64,000 nt of DNA from CAWHNT01 sp963830775 (GTDB lineage Bacteria > Pseudomonadota > Alphaproteobacteria > Geminicoccales > Geminicoccaceae). The notes beneath the pieces are model-generated. The model ran no database searches, had not been told where the DNA came from, and saw nothing but the letters and a program-made list of their open reading frames with translations. The translations under genes and the position numbers were made by a program. Numbering within the stretch: the stretch's first letter is position 1; every line of letters starts with the position of its first letter. Positions 46,715-56,285 of the stretch are shown here, one piece after another. The stretch covers positions 434,001 through 498,000 of the forward strand of contig CAWHNT010000032.1 of the NCBI GenBank assembly GCA_963830775.1. Direction: 5' to 3'.

Positions 46715-49268
46715 TGACGATCTTGTCGGGCACCACGATCACGCGCCGTGCCGGCTTGCCGCCCATGGCCCGCTGCACGGCGGGGTCGGCCAGCGCCGCT
46801 TGCCGTGCGTCGGCCTCGGCAGCACCGGGGACGAGGCTGATCTCCGCCCGCCGCTTGCCGTTCACCTGCACCGCCACCGTGATCGTGTCGGCCGCGAGCC
46901 AGGCCGGGTCGGCCTTGGGCCAGGCGGTCATGGCCAGGAGCCCGTCCCGGCCCAGCATCTGCCACAGCTCCTCGGCCAGATGCGGCATCATCGGCCCGAC
47001 CAGGAGGACGATCGTCTCCAGGGCCAGGCGCAAGGCCGCAGAGCCGGCGGCGTCCCTGGGCTCGAAGGCCTCGGCCGCGTTCGACAGCTCGCGGACCAGG
47101 GCCACGGCCTTGTTGAAGTGCAGGCGCTCGATCTCGGCCGTCACCCCCTCGATGGTGCGGTGGACCTGGCGCATCAGGGCCGCGGCCTCGGGCGGCAGCT
47201 CGGCCGGGACTGCGGTGCCTGCCGGCGGGAGGGCGGCGACGCGGTCCTCGACCAGGCGCCAGAGCCGGTTCAGGTAGCGCCAGGCACCGTCGATGCCGGT
47301 GTCGGTCCACTCCAGGTCGCGCTCGGGCGGGCTGTCGGAGAGCATGAAGAGGCGCGCGGTGTCGGCTCCGTAGCTGCCGATGATCTCGTTCGGATCCACC
47401 GTGTTGCGCTTCGACTTGCTCATCTTCTCGACCCGGCCGACCGTCACCGGCCGGCGGTCGCCGACGGCGACCCAGCTGCCCGCCTCGTCGCGGGCCACCT
47501 CCGCGGGCTCGAGCCAGCGCCCTTCCTCGTCGCGGTAGGTCAGGTGCGTGACCATGCCTTGCGTGAACAGGCCGGTGAACGGCTCGTCGAGATCGAGATA
47601 GCCGCAAGCCGACATCGCCCGGGTGTAGAAGCGGGCATAGAGCAGGTGCAGGACGGCGTGCTCGACGCCGCCGATATACTGGTCGACCGGCAGCCAGTAG
47701 TCGACCTCGGCACGGGTGAAGGGCAGCCGTTCCTCGGCCGGCGAGCAGAAGCGGGCGAAGTACCAGGAGCTCTCGGTGAAGGTGTCGAACGTGTCGGTCT
47801 CGCGCCGGGCCGGGCGGCCGCAGGCCGGGCAGTCGACGTGCTTCCAGGTCGGATGCCGGTCCAGCGGGTTGCCGGGTGCCTTGAAGTCGATCTCCTCGGG
47901 CAGCGTCACCGGCAGCTGCTCGCGCGGGACCGGCACGATCCCGCACTCGCCGCAATGGACGACCGGGATCGGGCAGCCCCAGTAGCGCTGGCGCGAGACG
48001 CCCCAGTCGCGCAGCCGGTAGGTGGTCTCGCCGCGACCGCTGCCCAGGCGCTCCAGCTCCAGGATGGCACGCCGCTTGCCGGCCTCGACGTCGAGGCCGT
48101 CCAGGAAGGCCGAGTGGAACAGGGTGCCCTCGCCGACATAGGCTTCCGAGCCGACCTCGAAGCTGGCGGGGTCGGCGCCGGGGGGCAGGACGACGGGGAC
48201 GACCGGCCGGCCGTACTTGCGGGCGAACTCGAGGTCGCGCTGGTCGTGGGCCGGGCAGCCGAAGATGGCGCCGGTGCCGTAGTCCATCAGCACGAAGTTG
48301 GCGACGTAGACCGGCAGGGTCAGGTCGGGGAGGAACGGGTGCCTGGCGGCCAGCCCGGTGTCGTAGCCCTGCTTCTCCTGGGTCTCGAACTCGGCAGCGC
48401 TGGTGCCGCCCTTCAGGCACTCGGCGACGAAGGACGCGAGGCGCTCATCCTCGCGGGCGAGCCGGGTGGCCAGCGGGTGATCGGGGGCGATGGCGAGGAA
48501 CGAGGCGCCGAAGAGCGTGTCGGGCCGGGTGGTGAAGACCTCGAGCTGCTGCTCGCGGCCGACCAGATCGAAGCGCACCCGGGCGCCGACCGAGCGGCCG
48601 ATCCAGTTGCGCTGCATCAGCCGGACCTTCTCGGGCCAGCGCTCCAGCCGGTCGAGGGCGGCCAGCAGCTCGTCGGCATAGGCCGTGGTGCGGAAGAACC
48701 ACTGCGCCAGCTTGCGGCGCTCGACCAGGGCACCAGAGCGCCAGCCGCGGCCGTCGATCACCTGCTCGTTGGCGAGCACGGTCTGGTCCACCGGGTCCCA
48801 GTTGACCCAGCTCTCCTTGCGGTAGACGAGGCCGCGCTCGAGCATGTCGAGGAACATGGCCTGCTCGTGGCCGTAATAGCTGGCATCGCAGGTGGCGATC
48901 TCGCGCGACCAGTCGAGCGACAGCCCCATGCTCTTGAGCTGGTCGCGCATCTCGCCGATGTTGGCGTAGGTCCAGGCCGCCGGGTGGACCCCCTTCTGCA
49001 TCGCGGCGTTCTCGGCCGGCAGGCCGAACGCATCCCAGCCCATGGGATGCAGCACGTTGAAGCCCTGGGCCCGCTTCACCCGGGCCAGCACGTCGCCCAT
49101 GGTGTAGTTGCGGACATGGCCCATGTGGATGCGCCCCGACGGATAGGGGAACATCTCCAGGACGTAGTATTTCGGGCGCGACGGGTCGGCCTCGGCGCGG
49201 AACACGCCGCGCTCCGCCCAGACCTGCTGCCACTTCGCCTCGGTGGCGCGGAAGGCGTATCGGGACAT
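46701..49268 (-). CDS. leuS: leucine-tRNA ligase
   Basis: Class I synthetase of 855 aa, intact. The HIGH-type motif is PYPSGRIHMGHVRNY, the editing domain has TTRPDTLFGASFLAIAPDH, the zinc-like insert has CPACGRPARRETDTFDTF, and the KMSKS loop is VEKMSKSKRNTVDP. It sits between the DUF3576 lipoprotein and lptE. Confidence 0.97.
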   Translation of the reverse strand: MSRYAFRATEAKWQQVWAERGVFRAEADPSRPKYYVLEMFPYPSGRIHMGHVRNYTMGDVLARVKRAQGFNVLHPMGWDAFGLPAENAAMQKGVHPAAWTYANIGEMRDQLKSMGLSLDWSREIATCDASYYGHEQAMFLDMLERGLVYRKESWVNWDPVDQTVLANEQVIDGRGWRSGALVERRKLAQWFFRTTAYADELLAALDRLERWPEKVRLMQRNWIGRSVGARVRFDLVGREQQLEVFTTRPDTLFGASFLAIAPDHPLATRLAREDERLASFVAECLKGGTSAAEFETQEKQGYDTGLAARHPFLPDLTLPVYVANFVLMDYGTGAIFGCPAHDQRDLEFARKYGRPVVPVVLPPGADPASFEVGSEAYVGEGTLFHSAFLDGLDVEAGKRRAILELERLGSGRGETTYRLRDWGVSRQRYWGCPIPVVHCGECGIVPVPREQLPVTLPEEIDFKAPGNPLDRHPTWKHVDCPACGRPARRETDTFDTFTESSWYFARFCSPAEERLPFTRAEVDYWLPVDQYIGGVEHAVLHLLYARFYTRAMSACGYLDLDEPFTGLFTQGMVTHLTYRDEEGRWLEPAEVARDEAGSWVAVGDRRPVTVGRVEKMSKSKRNTVDPNEIIGSYGADTARLFMLSDSPPERDLEWTDTGIDGAWRYLNRLWRLVEDRVAALPPAGTAVPAELPPEAAALMRQVHRTIEGVTAEIERLHFNKAVALVRELSNAAEAFEPRDAAGSAALRLALETIVLLVGPMMPHLAEELWQMLGRDGLLAMTAWPKADPAWLAADTITVAVQVNGKRRAEISLVPGAAEADARQAALADPAVQRAMGGKPARRVIVVPDKIVNVVV

Positions 49269-49343
49269 GCTCTGACCAAGCCCTGCGAAGGTACCGGGGT
49301 GTGGCGCCGGCCCGGCCGGAGCCTGCGGCGATGAGAGAGGTGC

Positions 49344-49895
49344 CTAGCCCTCGGCGTCGACGCTGGCGATGCGCAGCTCGCGGGCCTTGGTGAGGATCTT
49401 GTCCTCGAGCGCCGTCGCCGTCTGCGGGTCGACGGGCGCATCGACCCAACCCTCGCCGGACCTGGTCTGGCGGAAGACCGAGACCTTGACGGCATCCGCC
49501 CGCAGCGCGCGGTCGAGGATCAGGACGTGCAGCTTGAGCCGCTCGTCCGGGCGCTCGGGGGGCTGGTACCAGTCGGAGATGATCAGGCCACCGAACGGAT
49601 CGGCCGAGGCCAGCGGCATGAAGTTGATGGTCTCGAGGGCACCGCGCCAGATATAGGCGTTGACGCCGATCCCGCCGCCGCCACCCCCGCCGCCTTCGGC
49701 CTCGGCCCGCCTGCGGCTGCCCTGGCCGAAGAGGGTGAAGCCGTCCTGGCCGGTCACGGTGCCGTACTGATCCCGCTGCCGCTGATCCTTGGGATCATAG
49801 ACGGTGAACTCGGGGTTCTTGCCACGGCCGCAGGCAGCCAGAGCCAGCACGGCCAGGAGGAGCACCGCACCGAGGCGGCCCATAGAGCTGATCAT
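49344..49895 (-). CDS. DUF3576 lipoprotein
   Basis: A 183-aa protein with a lipoprotein signal (LGAVLLLAVLALAAC) and the DUF3576 core (GIGVNAYIWRGALETINFMP, ADPFGGLIISDWYQ). A Gly-rich linker of eight glycines precedes the domain. The family is of unknown function, restricted mainly to alphaproteobacteria and almost always next to leuS and lptE, which hints at a part in envelope assembly. Confidence 0.9.
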   Translation of the reverse strand: MISSMGRLGAVLLLAVLALAACGRGKNPEFTVYDPKDQRQRDQYGTVTGQDGFTLFGQGSRRRAEAEGGGGGGGGIGVNAYIWRGALETINFMPLASADPFGGLIISDWYQPPERPDERLKLHVLILDRALRADAVKVSVFRQTRSGEGWVDAPVDPQTATALEDKILTKARELRIASVDAEG

Positions 49896-50008
49896 TCCGC
49901 TGCAATCACGTTACGGCCGCGCGCCACCCATGCGGCCAGCCCAAGAGCGGCCGGACCATAGCACAACGGGTACCGTTGACCAGACGCGTCCGGGAGGTGC
50001 GGGCCGGG

Positions 50009-50677
50009 CTAGAAGTTGAGCCTGACCCCAAGGCGGCCGACCGCCACCGATTCCTCCTCGTCGGGCCGCGAGCCCACGGCCACGTCGCTCTCCAGCGAGA
50101 GCCAGGAGGTGGCGGCGAGATCCGTGCTCAGCATCAGCACGTCCATCGGCTGCAGCTCGACGCCGGATGCCTCGCCATAGCCCAGGCTGGCGGTGAGCGA
50201 GCCATAGCCCACGGTCGCCGACATCAGGTCGGCTTCGCCGCCCATCAGGGCCGTGCGGGCAAAGCCACCGCCCACGCTCCATTCCGACCAGCGCAGGGCA
50301 CCGCCGATACTGAGTTCGCCAAGCCCCACCTTCGGCTCGGCGAGCCAGCTCGGCGTCTCGGCGGCGCCGATCTCGAAGGCGTTCGGCTCGTCCAGGGGGG
50401 TACCGGCGACGCTCAGCTCGAAGCGCATCCGAGGCGTGCCGTCGTCCTGGTCGGACTCGAACAGCCCGCCGCCGCGCGGGGTGAAGTCGAGCACCACCCC
50501 GCCGCCATCGCCAGGTCCGTAGGAGGAGGGTGTCTCCTGGCCCGTGCCGCCCGCGCCGAACCCGGCCGGGCTGCCGGCGCCATAGCCGCCGACGGCGAGC
50601 TCATCCGCCGACGCCAGGGGCGCACCCAGGGCGAGCATCGCGAGCAATGCTGGCAGGAAGCGGCAGGTCATGTTCAT
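50009..50677 (-). CDS. outer-membrane beta-barrel protein, porin-like
   Basis: A 222-aa protein from the ATG at 50677 (MNMTCRFLPALLAMLALGA), which gives a normal signal peptide ending ASA; the longer frame to 50770 does not. After a Gly-rich region it has alternating amphipathic strands (MRFELSVAG, LSIGGALRWSEWSVGGGF, VGYGSLTASLGYGEA) and ends VGRLGVRLNF, with the terminal Phe recognised by the BAM machinery. It may be related to the short-barrel porins next to it but is much smaller. Confidence 0.75.
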   Translation of the reverse strand: MNMTCRFLPALLAMLALGAPLASADELAVGGYGAGSPAGFGAGGTGQETPSSYGPGDGGGVVLDFTPRGGGLFESDQDDGTPRMRFELSVAGTPLDEPNAFEIGAAETPSWLAEPKVGLGELSIGGALRWSEWSVGGGFARTALMGGEADLMSATVGYGSLTASLGYGEASGVELQPMDVLMLSTDLAATSWLSLESDVAVGSRPDEEESVAVGRLGVRLNF

Positions 50678-50833
50678 CGAACAGCCAGGGAAGACGGTGT
50701 GGCTTCTATATAGCCGGCTTTGTCGCCTGGTGCGAGAGGAACGGCGACACCACACCCCCAGCTGTGACAATACCGCAATAGCGAAGCGGCGGACCCTACG
50801 GCCCGCCGCCCGACCCTAGCTGCGTCCGGCCGG

Positions 50834-51946
50834 CTAGAACGCCAGACGGATGGTCCCGAGATAGACCCAGCCGTCGTCGTCATCCGACACCGGGTCCTCG
50901 ATGTCGTTGTCGAAGTAGAGCAGCTCAGCGCCGACGATCAGGCCGGGCATCGGTCCAACATCAGCCCCAAGGATGATGTTGTAGGGCTCATCGGCGGCAT
51001 AGCCCTCCGAGTCGATGATCTGGCCGTAGTTGATCGAGACATTGGCCGGGCCGAGCTTCACGGCGCCACCAGCGTTGAAGTAGGTCTTCTCGAGGCTGCC
51101 GAACTCTTCGTCACCGAAGCCGCCAGCCACCTTGAAGCCGAACAGATCGAGAGCTGCGCCGCCGTACCATGCCCAGCCGTCGTCGCCGCCGAGCGCCGCC
51201 TCGTCCTTGATGTCGGCGATGCTGCCGACCAACGAGGCCTGGACGCCGACACCCCCGAAGGCGCCCTTGTAGACGGCAGCACCCTCAACCCAGTCGCCGA
51301 GCTCGACGTCCTTGTTGGCGAGCGTATCGCCGCTCACGGCCGCGAAGCTGTTGGTCGGATCGACGCCGATGTCGGCGTTGGGCGTGTAGCTCACGCCGAG
51401 CTGGAAGCCGCCGAACGAAGGCGTGTAGTAGCGGATCTTGGTGGCGTCGTTCGAGTTCGTGGGCCGGACCGGGCTGATTGCCAGGACATCGACCACCGTG
51501 CCGTCGATGCCGCCGGTCGAAGCCGCGATCGTGTAGGCACCGATGGCGCTGTTGTCGACCGCGCCATCCTCGTCGCCGAAGCGAGCCTCGCCGAAGCCGC
51601 CGCGGATGAACAGCCAGGTCTCGTCGGTGTTGTCGGTGCGGTTGGTGTCGGCCTCGAACTCGACCGTGCCACCATACTCCATGCCCGTCGCGTCGTGCTT
51701 GCCGCGCAGGATGACGTGGACCTCGGTGTCGTTCCGGAAGTCGAGGCCGGTCGTGGTGGTGTCGTTGTTGCGCTGGGCGTCGAGGTCACCCCCGGTCGCC
51801 AGGAACCGGGCGAAGCCCGAGATCGTGACGTCCAAGGCACCGCCGGGCAGCACCTCGGCCGCACCCGCAGTACCCGGCAATCCAATCTGCAGCAGGCCGG
51901 CACCCACGAGGGCGGTCGATCCCAGAAGCAGGTTCTTCGTCGCCAT
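50834..51946 (-). CDS. Rhodospirillum-type porin 1
   Basis: A 370-aa general porin with a signal peptide (LLLGSTALVGAGLLQIGLPG, cleavage after AGA) and a 16-strand-type sequence: GALDVTISGFARFLATGGD, ATGMEYGGTVEFEADTNRT, TWLFIRGGFGEARFGDEDG, where the last block starts the constriction loop. The C-terminal strand WVYLGTIRLAF ends in Phe. It is intact and highly similar to porin 2. Confidence 0.93.
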   Translation of the reverse strand: MATKNLLLGSTALVGAGLLQIGLPGTAGAAEVLPGGALDVTISGFARFLATGGDLDAQRNNDTTTTGLDFRNDTEVHVILRGKHDATGMEYGGTVEFEADTNRTDNTDETWLFIRGGFGEARFGDEDGAVDNSAIGAYTIAASTGGIDGTVVDVLAISPVRPTNSNDATKIRYYTPSFGGFQLGVSYTPNADIGVDPTNSFAAVSGDTLANKDVELGDWVEGAAVYKGAFGGVGVQASLVGSIADIKDEAALGGDDGWAWYGGAALDLFGFKVAGGFGDEEFGSLEKTYFNAGGAVKLGPANVSINYGQIIDSEGYAADEPYNIILGADVGPMPGLIVGAELLYFDNDIEDPVSDDDDGWVYLGTIRLAF

Positions 51947-52152
51947 CCTCTTCTCCCGTCATCCACGGCGTGGTTGTGGAGGCGGTCAATCCCGCGGAGC
52001 CAAGCCTCGCTTGCCCTTGGCTCCGCCGCGCCCCTCGTGCGCGGAGGCTTATCGGCGAGCGAACGGGGATTGCACAACCGACTGAGTGCCTTCAGCCGAT
52101 CCTTCATCCCTGCCTGTGGCCGCAGGGTTACAATTCGGTCACCTTTCGGACA

Positions 52153-52187
52153 GAAAAAGAAAGGCGGCGGGCCCATGCCCGCCGCCC
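52153..52187 (-). terminator. rho-independent terminator of porin 2
   Basis: Minus-strand stem GGCGGCGGGC/GCCCGCCGCC with a 4-nt loop, followed by TTTCTTTTTCTG, starts 23 bp after the porin 2 stop. It is the best intrinsic terminator in the window and fits high-level expression of the porin. Confidence 0.9.
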
Positions 52188-52209
52188 ATCCGAGTTCTTC
52201 CGCCTTGAT

Positions 52210-53332
52210 TTAGAAGGCTAGACGAAGCGTACCCACATACACGTAGCCATCGTCGTCAGACGACACCAGATCATCGTCCTCGATGTCGTTGTTGAAGTAG
52301 GCAACTTCGCCACCGAGCACCAAGCCCGGCATCAGGGCGAAGTCGACACCGCCGACGATGTTGTAGGGCTCATCGCCTTCATAGCCGTCCGAGTCGATGA
52401 TCTGGCCGTAGTTGATCGAGAGGTTGACCAGCCCGATGCCGTAACCGAGACCGGCATTGTAGTAGGTCTTCTCGAGGCTGCCGAACTCCTCGTCGCCGAA
52501 GCCGCCGGCCACCTTGATGCCGAAGATGTCGGTCGCGGCACCGCCGTACCACGCCCAGGCATCGTCACCGCCCAGCGCGTCCTCGTCCTTGATGTCGGCG
52601 ATGCTGCCGACCAACGAGGCCTGCAGGCCGAGCCCGCCGAAGTCACCCTCATAGACGAGAGCACCCTCGAACCAGTCGCCCAGCTCGACGTCCTTGTTGG
52701 CGAGCGTATCGCCGCTCACGGCCGCGAAGCTGTTGGTCGGATCGACGCCGATGTCGGCGTTGGGCGTGTAGCTCACGCCGACGCTGAAGCCGCCGAACGA
52801 AGGCGTGTAGTAGCGGATCTTGGTGGCGTCGTCGGAGTTGGTCGGCCGGACCGGGCTGATCGACAGCGCGTCGACCACCGTGCCGTCGATGCCGCCGGTC
52901 GAGGCCGCGATCGTGTAGGCACCGATGGCGCTGTTGTCGACCGCACCATCCTCGTCGCCGAAGCGGACCTCACCGAAGCCGCCGCGGATGAACAGCCAGG
53001 TCTCGTCGGTGTTGTCGGTGCGGTTGGTGTCGGCCTCGAACTCGACCGTGCCACCATACTCCATGCCCGTCGCGTCGTGCTTGCCGCGCAGGATGACGTG
53101 GACCTCGGTGTCGTTCCGGAAGTCGAGGCCGGTCGCTGGTGGTGTCGTTGTTGCGCTGGTTGTCGAGGTCACCCCCGGTCGCCAGGAACCGGGCGAAGCC
53201 CGAGATCGTGACGTCCAGCGCGCCACCAGGCAGCACTTCGGCGGCGCGGGCCACGTCCGGCGTCGCCACACCCAGAACACTGGCGCCGACCAGCGCCGTC
53301 GTCCCGAGAAGCAGCTTCCTCATGCTCATCAT
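52210..53332 (-). CDS. Rhodospirillum-type porin 2 (one extra base)
   Basis: About 373 aa, a tandem paralog of porin 1. The signal peptide is KLLLGTTALVGASVLGVATP. Comparison with porin 1 shows one extra C near 53136 (GGTCGCTGGTGG against GGTCGTGGTGG), which breaks the frame after NDTT; the rest (GLDFRNDTEVHVILRGKHD to VYVGTLRLAF) is intact. The first two thirds of the two genes are nearly identical at DNA level, with divergence toward the C terminus, which suggests recent duplication or gene conversion. Confidence 0.9.
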
Positions 53333-53538
53333 CGTCTCTCTTTGCCTGTCGTTTCAGATCGGACCTGCAGCTCGGATCCTTACGCCGGCGCGTTCTGTTC
53401 CCGGACCCCCGGACTTGACGCCGTGCCAGCCTGTGCCGATGGCCGGATGTTAACGACGGGAGCCCGTAACACCGCAACACGGCTTGGCGGCCCGGCCGCT
53501 CTTCATTGCACCCATGTAGCCGTGGTGCCACACAGGGT

Positions 53539-54738
53539 TCAGGTGGCCGGCGCGATGATCCCCATCCTGACGACCTCCGCCAGGAACTGCTCGATCGCGG
53601 CCGCATCCCGGTCCGGGAAGGCATCGGCCAGTTCCCGGCGCGTGAAGCCCGGCCGGGCCAGCACCCAGGCCATCAGCGGCTTCACCGGCATCGGCAGCTC
53701 GATCGCCTGTCGCGAGCCCTCGCGCACGATCCCGGCCCGGCCCGCCTGCTCGACGATCCGCAGCCCCGGCACCTTGAGCCGGTAGGCCTGATCGCCGGCC
53801 TGGATCACCCCGGGCAGGTCGTAGGTCTCGCGCGGGTAGCGGAAGGCCGCCTGGAAGGCCGCGACCGAGTTCAAGGTGGTGTCGTCGGTGAGGAGAGCCC
53901 GCGCCCGTTCGGCGAGCTCGGCGAGGCGCATCGCCAGCTGCTCGCGGCCGCGGGGCAGGTTCGCCCGCGCCACCGGCTCCTGCACCATGCGCTCGAACAG
54001 ATAGGTGACGACGTCGAGGCCGATCGGATAGGTGGCGCCGAAGGCGATGTGCGCGCAGGGCTCCTCGTCCGCCAGCGCGTAGTGGTACTGGCCGCGCGGC
54101 AGATAGAGCAGGTGGCCGGGCTTGAGCCGGACCTCCTTCCAAAGCTTGCCCTTGGCCTCCTCGTGGTGCTCGGCCGGCAGGTCCTTGAACAGAGGATGGG
54201 CGATGGGATTGGCGCCCCTGCCCTCGAACACCATCCAGGTCTTCTCGCCCATGACATGGACGGCGAAGACGTCGTGGGTGTCGTAGTGGACCTTGAAGCC
54301 CTGCTTCTTCTGGCTGGACATGTAGAGATTGGCCTGGAGCTTCGCACCCAGCGCCTCCTCCATGGCCCGGCAGAAGGTCGACATCTCCGGGGTGAGCTGG
54401 TCGATGTCGTTGAGGACGAGCGTGGCCCCTTGCGCCAGCAGGCCCTTGACCCGCACCGGGTCCGGGCGCAGCACCGGCCCGCCGTCGCGGCCGTTGGCGG
54501 TGTAGGTGTAGCTCGCGACCGGCACCGGCTTCTTGTCGAGCATGAGGAGGAGGGAGTTCTGCGACCAGACGCTGGTCATGCCCAGGATCCGGTTCATCAC
54601 TTCCCAGCTCATCACCTCCTGCCACTTGCCGGGCGCGCCCTCCAGGTGCAGGGGCTGCTTGCCCAGATACTCGGAGAGGAAGCGCCGCCCGCCGAGCGGC
54701 TCCATGATCGCATCGAAGCTGGTGGGGGCACCGCTCAT
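53539..54738 (-). CDS. JmjC/cupin-fold oxygenase (ribosomal oxygenase-like)
   Basis: A 399-aa protein of the cupin-4/JmjC family that includes the ribosomal protein L16 arginine hydroxylase YcfD/RoxA. The Fe(II)-binding HxD is in KVHYDTHDVFAVHVMGEKTW, with the conserved N-terminal block FLSEYLGKQPLHLEG and GHLLYLPRGQYHYAL. A winged-helix-like C-terminal part (FTRRELADAFPDRDAAAIEQFL) is present as in YcfD. The substrate is inferred from the family only. It is divergent from yggS with 62 bp between starts. Confidence 0.82.
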   Translation of the reverse strand: MSGAPTSFDAIMEPLGGRRFLSEYLGKQPLHLEGAPGKWQEVMSWEVMNRILGMTSVWSQNSLLLMLDKKPVPVASYTYTANGRDGGPVLRPDPVRVKGLLAQGATLVLNDIDQLTPEMSTFCRAMEEALGAKLQANLYMSSQKKQGFKVHYDTHDVFAVHVMGEKTWMVFEGRGANPIAHPLFKDLPAEHHEEAKGKLWKEVRLKPGHLLYLPRGQYHYALADEEPCAHIAFGATYPIGLDVVTYLFERMVQEPVARANLPRGREQLAMRLAELAERARALLTDDTTLNSVAAFQAAFRYPRETYDLPGVIQAGDQAYRLKVPGLRIVEQAGRAGIVREGSRQAIELPMPVKPLMAWVLARPGFTRRELADAFPDRDAAAIEQFLAEVVRMGIIAPAT

Positions 54739-54800
54739 CGCCTGAGGTCTCCATAAGTCTCGCCCGCGGGCCGAGTGCCGGCACATCCTTGGGAGCATGA

Positions 54801-55499
54801 ATGGGAGAGGGCACGCAAGACGCTGCCGAGGTCGCGGTCAACCTTGCCCTGGTGCGGGACCGGATCGCGGCCAGTGCGAAGGCCGCGGGTCGCGACCCGG
54901 CCCTGGTCACGCTCGTGGCCGTGAGCAAGTCCCAGAAGCTGGAGCGGATCGAGGCGGCGCTCGAGGCGGGGCAGCGCGTGTTCGGCGAGAACTACGTGCA
55001 GGAGGCGGCCGGCCGCTGGCCCGAGCTGCGCCAACGCCATGCCGGCATCGAGCTGCACATGATCGGCGCCCTGCAGAGCAACAAGGCCGCCGAGGCCGTG
55101 GGCCTGTTCGACGTCATCCAGACGGTCGACCGGCCGCGGCTGGCGCAGGCGCTGGCCAAGGAGATGGCACGGCAGGGCCGACGGCCGCGGCTCCTGATCC
55201 AGGTCAACACAGGTGAGGAGGCGCAGAAGGCGGGCGTGGCGCCGGGCGGGCTACCGGCCCTCCTTGCCACCTGCCGGGGCGAGCTCGGCCTGCCCGTCCA
55301 GGGCCTGATGGCGATCCCGCCCGAGGCCGACGACGTGGCGCTGCACGCGGCCCTGCTCACCAAGCTCGCAGGGCGGCACGGCCTGGCGACCGTCAGCATC
55401 GGCATGAGCGGCGATTTCGAGGCCGCGATACGCTTCGGCGCCACCCATGTCCGGGTCGGGACCGCGATCTTCGGCAGCCGCCTGCCCCGGAAGACCTGA
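54801..55499 (+). CDS. yggS: YggS-family pyridoxal-5'-phosphate homeostasis protein
   Basis: Fold-type III PLP-binding protein of 232 aa with roles in B6 and amino-acid homeostasis. The PLP Lys is in LVAVSKSQKLERIEAAL; other conserved blocks are FGENYVQEAAGRW, HMIGALQSNKAAEAV, LIQVNTGEEAQKAGV and TVSIGMSGDFEAAIRFGATHVRVG. A GGGAG site is 6 nt before the ATG. Confidence 0.95.
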   Translation: MGEGTQDAAEVAVNLALVRDRIAASAKAAGRDPALVTLVAVSKSQKLERIEAALEAGQRVFGENYVQEAAGRWPELRQRHAGIELHMIGALQSNKAAEAVGLFDVIQTVDRPRLAQALAKEMARQGRRPRLLIQVNTGEEAQKAGVAPGGLPALLATCRGELGLPVQGLMAIPPEADDVALHAALLTKLAGRHGLATVSIGMSGDFEAAIRFGATHVRVGTAIFGSRLPRKT

Positions 55500-55632
55500 G
55501 ACGGTTGGTCGCACTAAAGAGGGATGATGCCGGATCGTCCCGACTTGCCAGCGACGCGCCGTCCGCCCATCTCGCCACCGCTCACGCGCCGCCCAGACCC
55601 GGCGTTCGAACCTTCCTGCGGAGGCTACAGAC

Positions 55633-56004
55633 TTGCGCAAGACAATCATGGTGCTGGCAGCGACCGTGGCCATGACCGGCCCGGTCATGGCGCAGGGCGA
55701 TCCCGGCAAGGGTGCCACGGTGTTCAAGCGCTGTGCCGCCTGTCATGTCGTCGACAAGCCCCAGAACCGCGTCGGGCCCAGCCTGCTTGGCGTGTTCGGG
55801 CGAAAGGCGGGCGCGGTGGAAGGCTTCAAGTACTCGGATGCCATGAAGAACGCCGGCATCACCTGGAACGAGGCCGAGCTGGACAAGTATCTGGAGAATC
55901 CGAAGGGCGACATCCCCGGCAACAAGATGGCGTTCCCGGGCCTGAAGAAGCCCGAGGAGCGGGCCGACGTCATCGCCTATCTGAAGCAGGCCAGCGCCCA
56001 GTAG
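55633..56004 (+). CDS. class I c-type cytochrome
   Basis: Soluble periplasmic monoheme cytochrome of 123 aa, similar to cytochrome c2/c550 proteins. It starts at TTG (55633) with GGAGG 9 nt upstream and has a signal peptide ending GPVMAQ. The heme site is CAACH (about residue 34), with VGPSLLGVFGRKAGAVEGFKY and the axial Met in NKMAFPGLKKPEERADVIAYL. It probably donates electrons to a terminal oxidase. Confidence 0.92.
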   Translation: MRKTIMVLAATVAMTGPVMAQGDPGKGATVFKRCAACHVVDKPQNRVGPSLLGVFGRKAGAVEGFKYSDAMKNAGITWNEAELDKYLENPKGDIPGNKMAFPGLKKPEERADVIAYLKQASAQ

Positions 56005-56012
56005 CGGAGCCC

Positions 56013-56285
56013 TCAGACCGCGATCTCCTCGTAGAGCGCCTGCGCGTCGGTCGCGGCACCGCGGCGGCCGATGCCCAGCGCCAGCACCTTCAGGATTCGG
56101 ATGCGGGCCGGCTGGGTGAGCGTGATCACGTCGCCCGGCCGGACCAGTGCATGCGTCTTGGTCACCAGCTGGCTGTTCAGCCGGACCCGCCGCTCCAGCA
56201 CCAGCTCCGCCGCTGCCTCCCGCCGGCGGACGAAACGGGCGTGCCATAGCCACTTGTCGAGCCGGAGGCCGCCCTCCTCCTTCAC
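56013..56285 (-). CDS. S4-domain RNA-binding protein (Hsp15-like)
   Basis: A 90-aa protein with an S4 fold: LRLDKWLWHARFVRRREAAAEL, then RVRLNSQLVTKTHALVRPGDVITL. The GTG start at 56285 overlaps the stop of the helicase gene by 4 bp (GTGA), so translation is coupled. Hsp15 recycles stalled 50S subunits; this alphaproteobacterial type is usually found beside the SUV3-like helicase, which suggests a joint RNA role. Confidence 0.88.
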   Translation of the reverse strand: MKEEGGLRLDKWLWHARFVRRREAAAELVLERRVRLNSQLVTKTHALVRPGDVITLTQPARIRILKVLALGIGRRGAATDAQALYEEIAV

